Made by a program: the position numbers and the translations under genes
Shown here: positions 1 through 9,012 of the stretch, in pieces
Layout of the letters: every line of letters starts with the position of its first letter
Position numbering within the stretch: the stretch's first letter is position 1
NCBI GenBank assembly: GCA_963770915.1
Contig: CAVYRG010000001.1
Location: forward strand, 2,232,001-2,296,000
DNA from: PALSA-270 sp963770915
Lineage (GTDB): Bacteria; Acidobacteriota; Terriglobia; Terriglobales; Acidobacteriaceae
Reading direction: 5' to 3'
Length of the DNA: 64,000 nt
Notes under the pieces: model-generated
Database searches by the model: none
What the model saw: the letters and a program-made list of their open reading frames with translations, nothing else
Told to the model about the DNA's origin: nothing

Positions 1-1
1 C

Positions 2-553
2 GATAAAGACACGGTCGTCAACTTGACCAACCATTCTTATTTCAATCTCTCCGGCCAGGGCAATGGGACCATTCTTCATGACGAACTGAAGCTCAATGCG
101 TCCCGGTTTACGCCCGTGAACAAAAATCTGATTCCGACCGGGGTTCTGCAGCCGGTGGCAGGAACGCCATTCGATTTCCGCAAGCTCACCGAAATCGGCG
201 CGCGGATCGAAAACAATGACGAGCAGCTGAAGATTGCCGGCGGCTACGATCACAATTGGGTGCTGGATCACCCATCGGGCCAGTTATCTGAGGCCGCCGA
301 GGTTTACGACCCCACCACGGGACGAGTGCTCACGGTTTTCACCACCCAGCCGGGAATTCAGTTCTACTCGAGCAACTTCCTGGATGGAACCGTTAAAGGG
401 AAGGATGGAAAAGTGTACCTTCACCGCGGCGCGCTTTGCTTGGAGACGCAGCACTTTCCGGATTCTCCCAACCAACCCAAGTTTCCCAGTGCTGAGTTGA
501 AGCCGGGGCAACGGTATCATCAAGTCACCGAGTTCCGGTTCTCGACTCGATAG
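2..553 (+). CDS. galM: aldose 1-epimerase (galactose mutarotase), 5' end cut by window edge
   Basis: Interconverts alpha and beta anomers of hexoses such as galactose. The visible 183 C-terminal residues are open from the first complete codon, so the start lies outside the window. Family landmarks are visible: NLTNHSYFNL with the catalytic histidine, GYDHNW with the substrate-binding aspartate, and CLETQHFPDSPNQP with the catalytic glutamate. The C-terminal half of the fold is therefore intact. A LacI-family regulator follows 35 bp downstream on the same strand, which suggests a sugar-utilisation locus that continues to the left of the window. Confidence 0.95.
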   Translation, partial: DKDTVVNLTNHSYFNLSGQGNGTILHDELKLNASRFTPVNKNLIPTGVLQPVAGTPFDFRKLTEIGARIENNDEQLKIAGGYDHNWVLDHPSGQLSEAAEVYDPTTGRVLTVFTTQPGIQFYSSNFLDGTVKGKDGKVYLHRGALCLETQHFPDSPNQPKFPSAELKPGQRYHQVTEFRFSTR

Positions 554-588
554 ACTATCGGGAATGACGCGGAAGAGAAGCGGGATGT

Positions 589-1611
589 ATGGATATACGG
601 GAGATCGCCAAGCGCGCCAAGGTGTCCACCGCGACGGTCTCCCGCGCCATCAACCGCGTACCCACGGTTGATCCGCAACTGGCAAAGCGCGTCTGGAAGG
701 TTGTCGACCAGCTCGGCTACTATCCGAACCGCCAGGCGCGCGCGCTCGTCTCGGGCCGCACACGAATCTTCGGGCTGATTGTTTCCGAAATTATCAATCC
801 GTTTTTCCCGGAAATCGTTCAGTCGTTTGAAGACATGGCGGTGCAGCACAATTATGAGCTGCTGCTGACATCAACCGTGCACAATCCCAAGCGGATGGAA
901 ATCGCGGTGCGCCGCATGATCGAGCACCGCGTGGACGGCGTTGCCGTGCTGACCTTCGGCATGGAAGATTCTTTGCTTGAGGATCTTCGCTTCCGGAAAG
1001 TACCGCTTGTGTTCGTCGATGTGGGGTCGAACCTTCCGGGCGTAAGCAGCATTCGCGTTCAATATCAGCATGGCATTCAGCAAGCGGTGCAACACTTGGC
1101 GGCGCTGCGCCACACGCGAATTGCATTTGTCACCGGCCCGCTTCATTTGAAGTCGGCGTTGGCTCGCAAAACCGCCTTTGAGGAATCTGCCCAGGAAATC
1201 GGATTACAGATTCCACCGGAGTTCATCGTAGTGGGAGATCACACCATGGAAGGGGGGATGAAAGCCCTGGCTGAACTGGTCCGCCTGCCAGACCGCCCGA
1301 CCGCGGTGATGTGCTCCAACGACATGACGGCCATCGGAGTTCTCCGCGAAGCCTACGATTGCGGCATCCGTGTTCCGCAAGATTTGTCTGTCGTGGGCTT
1401 TGACGACATCCGCCTCGCCCACTTCACCACGCCCCCCTTGACCACGGTCGAAATGTCTCAGGTCGAATTATCAAAGCTCGCTTTCAAGGCTCTGATTCAC
1501 CAGGTGGAGAGCGACCCCGGCACACCCGCAAACCGCGAATATCTCCTAATGACCAACCTTGTGCAACGGCGTTCTACAGGTTTAGCTCCGGGCGCGCCGG
1601 CAAAATCGTGA
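589..1611 (+). CDS. LacI-family transcriptional regulator
   Basis: 340 residues, the normal length for LacI/GalR repressors. Residues 1-22 (MDIREIAKRAKVSTATVSRA) form the helix-turn-helix, followed by the hinge region around NRQARALVSGRT, then a periplasmic-binding-protein-like effector domain from about residue 60 (IFGLIVSEIINPFFPEI; VVGFDDIRLAHFTTPPLTTV near the C-terminus). The ATG is preceded by a purine-rich AGAGAAGCGGG segment. The neighbouring mutarotase gene suggests control of carbohydrate uptake or degradation. The effector cannot be predicted from the sequence. Confidence 0.95.
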   Translation: MDIREIAKRAKVSTATVSRAINRVPTVDPQLAKRVWKVVDQLGYYPNRQARALVSGRTRIFGLIVSEIINPFFPEIVQSFEDMAVQHNYELLLTSTVHNPKRMEIAVRRMIEHRVDGVAVLTFGMEDSLLEDLRFRKVPLVFVDVGSNLPGVSSIRVQYQHGIQQAVQHLAALRHTRIAFVTGPLHLKSALARKTAFEESAQEIGLQIPPEFIVVGDHTMEGGMKALAELVRLPDRPTAVMCSNDMTAIGVLREAYDCGIRVPQDLSVVGFDDIRLAHFTTPPLTTVEMSQVELSKLAFKALIHQVESDPGTPANREYLLMTNLVQRRSTGLAPGAPAKS

Positions 1612-1782
1612 CGATCTCCGCGATCGCCTATTAGCTAACTGTCGCTAAAGCATAGCGATAGGATCGACAATCCCCCGCGCAGCGACCTCCTGCCCTTGCA
1701 TCCGGGCCAGCGAAACTCTCGTAACCTGCAAAAGCGAAATACAGGCTGTGTTTTGCTGCAATTGCTGTTTTGATGGTATGGG

Positions 1783-4700
1783 GTGAACCTTCTCCTCATT
1801 CGCGAACGCCAAGGGCGGAGCCGTTCTTGGGTGCGAACCGTGGCACTAGTGTTCCTGGCTTCCTGCTACGGACCGACATCCCTAGCTGCAAGCCTGGCGC
1901 CGCTTAAAACTGCCCACGCGGTCCACAGCCTGACCCTGGCCGAATCGCTGCGGGCGCTGCCCATTCACCTTTCCGCCGCGACAGTCCTTTACTACAACCC
2001 CGACTTAGGGAATCTGTTCGTGCACGATTCCAGCGGAGGCGTGTATGTGGAAATGCGCGGCCAGCCCACTCTGCCTCTTCGAGCCGGCGATGTTCTGGAT
2101 ATTCAAGGTGTGAGCGGGCCGGGCGGCTTCGCGCCGGTGGTCGAGAAGCCCAAAGTGCGGGTTCTTCGCCACGGAGAACTTCCCGAGCCCCATCAAACGG
2201 ACCTGGACCGTTTACTCGCGGGTCAGGAGGACACCGAGTGGGTGGAAGTGGAGGGAGTCGTCCGTAGCGTGGTGGCCTCGGATCACGTCACGGCTTACGC
2301 CGACCAAGCTGCTTCCGGCGCCGGCAACGTAGTCATCACCCTGGCAACCGGCGTAGGCCGTCTCAGCATAATCGCTATGGTCGCGGGCGGCGAAGACTAC
2401 AGCAAACTTATCGACGCCAAGGTTCTGGTTCGAGGCGTTTGTGGCCCCCGGTTCAACCAGCAGCGGCAACTCATCGGCGCCCATCTTTTTACTCCTAACA
2501 TCGAGCAAATTCGGGTGCTCGAGCCTGGGCCTTTAGATCCTTTCTCTTTGCCCGTCCGTGACCTGAGCGCGGTCATGCGCTACATACCCGGGGTCAGCAC
2601 GGAGCATCGCATCCACGTGCAAGGAGTGGTCACCTCGATATGGAGCGGCCGTATGCTCTCCATTGCCGAAGACGGCCAGGGATTGTTCGTTCACACCACG
2701 GAAGCAGAGAACGTTCATGTCGGCGACCTCATCGATGTGGTCGGATTCCCTTCCTTCGGAGACTACTCTCCAGTGCTGGAAGACATTGAGTACCGCCGCA
2801 TTGGGAGCCGGCCGCTTCCGCCGTCAAGTCCTGTCACCTTCGCGGATGCGATCAAAGGAGACTTCGACGCCAGGCTGGTGCGTATCCGTGGGCGGTTGCT
2901 CGACGCGACTCGCATCTCTAGAGAGCATACGTTGCTCTTATCGGCCGACGGGAGTACCTTCACCGCCATCCTGAGCACTGGCGCTTCCAACGACGATCTT
3001 CCACCCGTAGGCAGCACTCTCGAGCTCACCGGCACATGCCTGGTAGAAGTCCGATCCGACCGGACTCCCAGAGGAATCCGCATTTTTCTGCGCTCTCCCC
3101 AGGACATCACCGTCTTGGCGCTTCCGCCCTGGTGGACGACGCGACGCGTGATCCTGGTGCTGGGTTTGACAGGAGTTGCGATCTTGGTGGTGTCAGCCTG
3201 GGTATTTGTCCTGCGCCGCCGCGTGAGACACCAAACCAAGGTGATTCGTGAGCAGTTGCAGGAGGCGGCCGTCTTGAAGGACGCGGCCGTCGCGGCCAAC
3301 CGTGCTAAGAGCGAGTTCCTTGCCAATATGAGCCACGAAATCCGCACTCCCATGAACGGAGTGCTGGGCATGACCGAGCTGGCGCTTTCCACCGACCTGA
3401 CCACGGAGCAGCGGGAATACATTTCGATGGTCCGTTCCTCGGCGGAAGCTTTGCTGGTCGTGATCAATGACATCCTGGACTATTCCCGCATCGAGGCGGG
3501 GAAACTTGAACTGAATCCGACGCCCTTCGACCTCGCAGACCTCGTCGGCGACGTAATGAAAACCTTCGCCATCCCCGCGCACAGGAAGCAGCTCGAGCTC
3601 CTGTTTCAGATCGCGCCGGAGGTCCCCACCAGGCTCACCGGGGATTGCGTGCGCCTGCGACAGGTGCTGCTGAATCTTTTGGGGAACGCGGTGAAATTTA
3701 CCTCGGAGGGGGAGATTGCCCTGGAAGTACGGCTGGAATCGCGAACCGCGGATTCCGCTCGACTGCTCTTCCGCATCCGCGATACCGGCATCGGCATTCC
3801 GCTGGAGAAACAACAGAAATTATTCCAGGCTTTTGAGCAGGCCGACACCTCAACGACGCGCCAATACGGCGGCACCGGATTGGGGCTGGCTATTTCGAAA
3901 CGAATTCTGCGCCTGATGGAAGGCGGCATTTGGATTGAGAACACCGGCGATCCTGGCTCCGTTTTCTGTTTCACGGTCACACTCCCCATCGGCGCACAAG
4001 GCGAGGAGCCCTCCCTTTCCGAGGGAGCAGCCGACCTGCAAGACGTTTCTGTTCTTATTGCGGATGACAACGCCACCAACCGAAGGATCCTCTTCGAATT
4101 CGCGCGACAGTGGGGGATGAAGCCCACTGCGGTAAGCTCCGGGCCGGATGCTCTGGCAGAATTAGATCGTGCGCTCGCGGCCAACCAACCTTATCGGCTG
4201 CTGCTGATCGATGAGCAAATGCCGGGCATGAGCGGCTTTGCCGTGATCGAGAGCATCCGTGATCACCCCTTGATCCGCACCACGGGAATCATGATGCTCA
4301 CTTCTGTCGACCAAACCGTGCACGCAGCCCGTTGCCGTGAGCTCGCGGTCGAAGCTTATCTCATCAAGCCGGTGAAACCGGCAGAGCTCTTCGATGCGGT
4401 TCGCCGTCTCCTCGGCGTCTCGCCCGCTCGATCTGCTTCGGAGCAGGCCCCTTTCTCAATTCCCGTCGCCCAATCGCGCATGCGCATTCTTGTGGCTGAG
4501 GACAATCTGGTGAACCGAAAGCTCGCTCTCGCCATGCTCTCGAAAATGGGCCACTCGGTGACGCTGGTCTCCAACGGCAAGGAGGCGCTCTCCGCGTGGA
4601 GCGAGCACCGTTACGACCTGATCTTCATGGACGTGCAGATGCCAGACATCGACGGCTTCGAAGCCACGCGCCGCATTCGCGAGCAGGAACGCTTGGGCCG

Positions 4701-4869
4701 CCCTCGCACCCCGATCGTTGCCATGACGGCCCACGCCATGAGCGGCGACCGCGAGCGCTGCCTCGAAGTCGGGATGGACGATTACGTCTCCAAGCCCATC
4801 AGTCGCAAAGCCCTGGAAGACGTGGTGGAACGCTTCTCCCTCAAGCGTCTGCAGGCCAGCGCAAATTAG
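1783..4869 (+). CDS. membrane-anchored hybrid histidine kinase with two receiver domains
   Basis: 1028 residues. An N-terminal signal/anchor segment (about 15-37) leads to a periplasmic region of about 400 residues with two or three beta-rich, OB-like repeats (for example LFVHDSSGGVYVEMRGQ and LSIAEDGQGLFVHTTEA, each followed by a GDLIDVVGF-type strand). One transmembrane helix at about 450-478 precedes a HisKA domain with FLANMSHEIRTPMNG (phosphorylated His518), an HATPase domain (LLNLLGNAVKF, DTGIGIP, GTGLGLAISKRI) and two receivers with phospho-acceptor Asp810 (LLIDEQMPG) and Asp950 (IFMDVQMPD). No HPt or output domain is present, so phosphate probably passes to a separate protein. The start used is GTG. 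The ligand of the periplasmic repeats is unknown. Confidence 0.92.
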   Translation: MNLLLIRERQGRSRSWVRTVALVFLASCYGPTSLAASLAPLKTAHAVHSLTLAESLRALPIHLSAATVLYYNPDLGNLFVHDSSGGVYVEMRGQPTLPLRAGDVLDIQGVSGPGGFAPVVEKPKVRVLRHGELPEPHQTDLDRLLAGQEDTEWVEVEGVVRSVVASDHVTAYADQAASGAGNVVITLATGVGRLSIIAMVAGGEDYSKLIDAKVLVRGVCGPRFNQQRQLIGAHLFTPNIEQIRVLEPGPLDPFSLPVRDLSAVMRYIPGVSTEHRIHVQGVVTSIWSGRMLSIAEDGQGLFVHTTEAENVHVGDLIDVVGFPSFGDYSPVLEDIEYRRIGSRPLPPSSPVTFADAIKGDFDARLVRIRGRLLDATRISREHTLLLSADGSTFTAILSTGASNDDLPPVGSTLELTGTCLVEVRSDRTPRGIRIFLRSPQDITVLALPPWWTTRRVILVLGLTGVAILVVSAWVFVLRRRVRHQTKVIREQLQEAAVLKDAAVAANRAKSEFLANMSHEIRTPMNGVLGMTELALSTDLTTEQREYISMVRSSAEALLVVINDILDYSRIEAGKLELNPTPFDLADLVGDVMKTFAIPAHRKQLELLFQIAPEVPTRLTGDCVRLRQVLLNLLGNAVKFTSEGEIALEVRLESRTADSARLLFRIRDTGIGIPLEKQQKLFQAFEQADTSTTRQYGGTGLGLAISKRILRLMEGGIWIENTGDPGSVFCFTVTLPIGAQGEEPSLSEGAADLQDVSVLIADDNATNRRILFEFARQWGMKPTAVSSGPDALAELDRALAANQPYRLLLIDEQMPGMSGFAVIESIRDHPLIRTTGIMMLTSVDQTVHAARCRELAVEAYLIKPVKPAELFDAVRRLLGVSPARSASEQAPFSIPVAQSRMRILVAEDNLVNRKLALAMLSKMGHSVTLVSNGKEALSAWSEHRYDLIFMDVQMPDIDGFEATRRIREQERLGRPRTPIVAMTAHAMSGDRERCLEVGMDDYVSKPISRKALEDVVERFSLKRLQASAN

Positions 4870-4920
4870 TTGGCTTCCTCTCCCTCCTGTCATAATCTGA
4901 CCGGGCGATAATCCTCCAAT

Positions 4921-6726
4921 ATGGCTGAAGACTCTGTTCTCAGGCCGCTAGTCGTCTTCGATGGAGACTGCTCCTTCTGCAAGGCGTGCGTCGCGTATGG
5001 CAAGTGCATCACTGGCGAACGCGTCAGCTACGCTCCCTATCAGGAAGTTGGCTCGGACTACCCGCAGATTCCGCGCAAAGAGTTTGCCGCAGCCGTAAAA
5101 CTCATTCAGCCCGATGGCGAAGTGCTCAGCGGCGCGCACGCCGTGTTCAGCGCGCTTGCCACGACCCCGGGCAAGCGATGGATGTTGGAACTCTACCTTC
5201 GCGTTCCGGGGGCGGCTCCGGTTTCCGAAGTGGCTTACCGAGCCATAGCGAACCACCGCTCTTTTGCCTATCGCGTGCTGAAGTTATTGTGGGGAATCCC
5301 GGTCGAGCCGGCCAGCTACCAGCTGGCGAGTTGGCTGTTTCTGCGCCTGCTTGGCGCAATCTATTTGATCGCCTTTGCTTCGTTCGGAGTGCAGGCGGCA
5401 GGCCTGATTGGGTCGCGCGGGATTCTTCCCGTGGCTGATTTTTTTCCGCAGGTCCGGCAATATCTAGGCGCGGCTGCGTATTGGAACCTTCCCAGCTTCT
5501 TGTGGTTCAGTTGGAGTGATGCCGCGATCAAGGCAGTCTGGATCGCCGGCGTTTGCCTTTCGACTCTGCTCATGCTCGGCCTGAACTGGCGTGCCGCACG
5601 GTTGCTCTTGTTTTTTCTCTACTTGTCGCTGGCGACCGCAAGCCAGGTTTTCTTGAGTTTCCAATGGGACGCTTTGTTGTTGGAAGCAGGCTTTCTCGCG
5701 ATCTTTCTCGGATCTTCTTCGCTGGTTCCCTGGCTCTTTCGCTGGTTGCTGTTCCGCCTGATGTTGCTTTCCGGCGCAGTCAAGCTGTTGAGCGGCGACC
5801 CTTCCTGGCGCCATTTCGCGGCGCTGCCGGTGCACTACCAAACCCAGCCCCTGCCGACGTTTCTCGCTTGGTATGCCTATCAGCTACCAGCCTGGTTTCA
5901 GCATTTCTCAGTCGGCGTTGTGTTTTTCGTCGAGCTAGTCTTGCCTTTCTTCATTTTCGCGCCACGCCGCGTCCGCTTCCTGGCCGGATTAGCGATCGTC
6001 GCGCTGCAGGGGCTTATTTTTCTCACCGGGAACTACGCGTTCTTCAATCTTCTGGCGGTGGCGCTGTGTCTCTTTCTGCTGGATGACAAGTTGTTGCGCG
6101 GCGCCTTTCCGCGGTTCGCAAAGTGGCGATCGTCGTCGGACCGGCCTCAGCATTGGCCCGCTCTGCACTATGGCATCTCACGTGGATTGGCCGGAGTGGT
6201 GCTTTTCGTCAGCTGCTTCGAGATGATCGGAATGTTTTTCCAATTCCACTGGGATCCCGCCGAAACCGTCATTCGTGCTGTCTCACCTTTTGAGGTGGTC
6301 AACACTTATGGCTTGTTCGCGGTCATGACGACTTCCCGCCCTGAAATCGTGCTGGAGGGCTCGAACGACGGGAATACCTGGCTGCCTTATGAGTTCAAGT
6401 ACAAACCCGGCGATGTGGCCAGGCGGCCGGCGTGGGTGCAGCCTCATCAGCCCCGCCTGGATTGGCAAATGTGGTTTGCGGCGCTCGGCGACTATCGCAG
6501 CGATCCCTGGGTCATCCAGTTGATGGCGCGCCTGTTGCAGGGGTCCCCGGATGTGCTCAAGCTTTTTGCCGCCAATCCATTCCCCGCCGCTCCTCCCCGC
6601 TTTGTCCGCGCCCAGCTTTACGAATATCGCTTCACCACCCCTGCCGAGCGGCGAGCCACAGGCGACTGGTGGCACCGGGAACTGAAGGGCAGTTACGTTC
6701 CGCCGGTATCGCTGCGGGACCAGTAG
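4921..6726 (+). CDS. DCC-family thioredoxin-like domain fused to lipase maturation factor family membrane protein
   Basis: 601 residues with two parts. Residues 8-125 form a DCC (DUF393) domain with LVVFDGDCSFCKACV, a CxxC pair at Cys17 and Cys20. From about residue 135 onward there are many hydrophobic helices and then the diagnostic lipase-maturation-factor block near 460-540 (NTYGLFAVMTTSRPEI; EFKYKPGDV; PHQPRLDWQMWFAALGDYR). Vertebrate LMF1 helps fold secreted lipases; the bacterial role is not established. A redox-active CxxC fused to a putative folding factor suggests an oxidative or client-maturation role, but that is inference. The gene converges on the downstream kinase gene with only 4 bp between stop codons. 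Confidence 0.9.
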   Translation: MAEDSVLRPLVVFDGDCSFCKACVAYGKCITGERVSYAPYQEVGSDYPQIPRKEFAAAVKLIQPDGEVLSGAHAVFSALATTPGKRWMLELYLRVPGAAPVSEVAYRAIANHRSFAYRVLKLLWGIPVEPASYQLASWLFLRLLGAIYLIAFASFGVQAAGLIGSRGILPVADFFPQVRQYLGAAAYWNLPSFLWFSWSDAAIKAVWIAGVCLSTLLMLGLNWRAARLLLFFLYLSLATASQVFLSFQWDALLLEAGFLAIFLGSSSLVPWLFRWLLFRLMLLSGAVKLLSGDPSWRHFAALPVHYQTQPLPTFLAWYAYQLPAWFQHFSVGVVFFVELVLPFFIFAPRRVRFLAGLAIVALQGLIFLTGNYAFFNLLAVALCLFLLDDKLLRGAFPRFAKWRSSSDRPQHWPALHYGISRGLAGVVLFVSCFEMIGMFFQFHWDPAETVIRAVSPFEVVNTYGLFAVMTTSRPEIVLEGSNDGNTWLPYEFKYKPGDVARRPAWVQPHQPRLDWQMWFAALGDYRSDPWVIQLMARLLQGSPDVLKLFAANPFPAAPPRFVRAQLYEYRFTTPAERRATGDWWHRELKGSYVPPVSLRDQ

Positions 6727-6730
6727 CAAA

Positions 6731-8722
6731 TCAGCAAGAGCTTCCCGGCGCCGCGCCTTTTGCCTGGGTCTGCAGCGCTTGATGTACTTTCTTCAGCAAA
6801 GACGCCAGGGTGAACGGCTTCTCAAGAAGCATCGTATCTGCATCCAGCACACCGTATTGCGCAATGAGGTCGTCGGTGTATCCCGACATGTAAACGACTC
6901 TGATCCCCGGATAGAATGTGCACATGCGATCGGCCAATTCGCGCCCGCTCATCCTCGGCATAACAACATCCGTCAGAAGCAGTTGAATAGGGTTCTGATG
7001 TTGCGCGGCTTTCTCTAGCGCAGACTTGCCGTCGCCCGCCTCAAGAACGCGATAGCCGTGACTCTCCAGGCAATTCCGTGCCAGCTCGCGCAGCGCTTCC
7101 TCGTCTTCGACCAACAGTATGGTCGCCGAGCCGCGCGGACCTGGGCCGCTAGTCTCGGTGAGCTTTGCAAGTTGGGGCGTACCCTCCGCCTGCGGTAAGT
7201 GAATCTTGAAGGTTGATCCCCGCCCCGGCTCGCTTTGCACGGTGATATATCCGCCGTTTTGCTTTACGATCCCATAGACCGTCGAGAGTCCCAGCCCGGT
7301 TCCTTTACCCGCCTTTTTAGTGGTGAAGAAAGGCTCGAAGACGCGCGCCTGGGTCTCCTTGTCCATCCCGAGGCCGGTGTCGCTGAAGCGGATGGTGACA
7401 TAGTTACCCGGTTGGAAATAGGGATACTGTCGCCGGTACGTCTCGTCCAGATAGCCGCTGGTCGTCTTAATCAGCAACTTCCCGCCTTGCGGCATCGCGT
7501 CTCGCGCATTGACCGCGAGGTTCATGACGATCTGCTCCATTTGGCTGGGATCCGCCTTCACCCGCGCAGGCTCGGCGTCGCCGAGGATGACGATGTCAAT
7601 GTCTTCCCCGATCAGCCGGCGCAGCATTTTCTCCATTTCGAGGATTACATTGTTCAAATCCAGGATCACCGGCTGGATCACCTGCTTGCGGCTGAAAGCC
7701 AGGAGTTGACGTGTCAGCGCGGCGGCACGCTCAGCCGCTTTGGCGATTTCCTGGGTATAGCGACGCAAAGGATCGTTGGCAGGCAAGCTCATTTGCAGCA
7801 GGTCGCTATATCCGGCAATTACGCTCAGGGAGTTGTTAAAGTCGTGGGCCACGCCGCCAGCCAGCAGGCCGACGGCCTCCATCTTTTGCGACTGGCGCAG
7901 TTGTCCTTCCAGCTGCTTGCGTTCCCCGATGTCTTCCGCTGTGCCCTCGTAGCGCACTACGGTTCCCTCTTCACGGATGGTGCGAACGTTTGTGGAAATC
8001 CAGGTTCTGCTTCCGTCCTTGCGGTAAAGTTCGCATTCGAAGTGCTGAGCGAGGCCGTTGGTCTCTATTAACCGCTGGACTTCGGCACGCTGGTCGGGAT
8101 CGACGTATAGCTGCGTTCGAATGTCGTGAACGCTCGCGATCAACTCTTCTGGCGTAGCGTAGCCGAGCATGTGAGCAAATGCGGGATTCGCGCTGAGGAA
8201 GGTTCCGACCGGCGTACTTTGATAAATGCCGACGATCGCCTCTTCGAACATCTGGCGGTATTTTTGTTCCGCCTGCTTGAGGGCCTCAACCGCACGTTTG
8301 CGCTCGGTAATGTCACGGGCTACGACCAGGACAGCTTTGCGTCCGGCTAGGCTCAGGCGGTCGGAACTTATCTCGACGTCGATTAATCGGCCATCCTTGA
8401 GGAGATGTCGCCAAAACGCTGCATGTTGCAACCCCCGGGTGGCCTTAGCAGTTTCCTCGATCAACCGTGGCACGTCTTCGGGTGGATGAATTTCGGTGAT
8501 CTTCATGCTCAGGAATTGTTCCCGGGAATAGCCATAGTGCTCGATCGCTGCTCGATTCACTTCCAGGAAATAGTTGGTTTCGGCATCAAACACCCACATC
8601 GGTTGTGGGTTGCTCATAAACAGGAGCCGGAATCCGGCATCGTCCTGTGCGAGTTTTTCCCCGACACTGGGGGCTTGCCGCGCTTGGTCGCGTGATGTGG
8701 GTGGTCCGCTTTTTTCGGCCAT
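6731..8722 (-). CDS. PAS-PAS hybrid sensor histidine kinase with C-terminal receiver
   Basis: 663 residues, no transmembrane segments, so cytosolic. Two PAS domains (about 28-150, ending VVARDITERKRA; about 155-275, ending GTAEDIGERKQL) precede a HisKA domain with the GGVAHDFNN motif (His293), an HATPase domain (NLAVNARDAMPQGG, DTGLGMD, GKGTGLGLSTVYGIVKQ) and a receiver (LLLTDVVMP, Asp585; lysine in LLEKPF). This NtrB-like arrangement is common in delta-proteobacteria and Acidobacteriota. No cognate output regulator is adjacent. The ATG start lies upstream of the first PAS with no competing start. About 290 bp without a gene separates it from the divergent receiver-TonB gene. Confidence 0.93.
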   Translation of the reverse strand: MAEKSGPPTSRDQARQAPSVGEKLAQDDAGFRLLFMSNPQPMWVFDAETNYFLEVNRAAIEHYGYSREQFLSMKITEIHPPEDVPRLIEETAKATRGLQHAAFWRHLLKDGRLIDVEISSDRLSLAGRKAVLVVARDITERKRAVEALKQAEQKYRQMFEEAIVGIYQSTPVGTFLSANPAFAHMLGYATPEELIASVHDIRTQLYVDPDQRAEVQRLIETNGLAQHFECELYRKDGSRTWISTNVRTIREEGTVVRYEGTAEDIGERKQLEGQLRQSQKMEAVGLLAGGVAHDFNNSLSVIAGYSDLLQMSLPANDPLRRYTQEIAKAAERAAALTRQLLAFSRKQVIQPVILDLNNVILEMEKMLRRLIGEDIDIVILGDAEPARVKADPSQMEQIVMNLAVNARDAMPQGGKLLIKTTSGYLDETYRRQYPYFQPGNYVTIRFSDTGLGMDKETQARVFEPFFTTKKAGKGTGLGLSTVYGIVKQNGGYITVQSEPGRGSTFKIHLPQAEGTPQLAKLTETSGPGPRGSATILLVEDEEALRELARNCLESHGYRVLEAGDGKSALEKAAQHQNPIQLLLTDVVMPRMSGRELADRMCTFYPGIRVVYMSGYTDDLIAQYGVLDADTMLLEKPFTLASLLKKVHQALQTQAKGAAPGSSC

Positions 8723-9012
8723 AAAAACAGGATGGCAGGGAGATGCCAGTGCCTCTCCGGCCGCCGTCTGTGGCAGGCTGCACCTGAACTACTACTTTTG
8801 GATAGCATCAGCAGGATGCGCAACAAAGAGTACGTAGGTAATCAAAATGAGACTTGGATTAGAGAATGGCAGTAGCCTTGCAATGACTGCCAGACCATGG
8901 ACTATGCCCGACCGGACAAGTAACCTCCCTGCCGTATTACCTGGTCTATTGCGAAGTGGACGGGTGAATTCGTAACTTGCCGCCGTGCCGAACGGGACTC
9001 TAGTCTCTTCTT

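Noticed and set aside
1640..1660. Hairpin TCGCTA/TAGCGA after the LacI gene as a terminator.
   Set aside because: Only a 6-bp AT/GC stem and no T-run.
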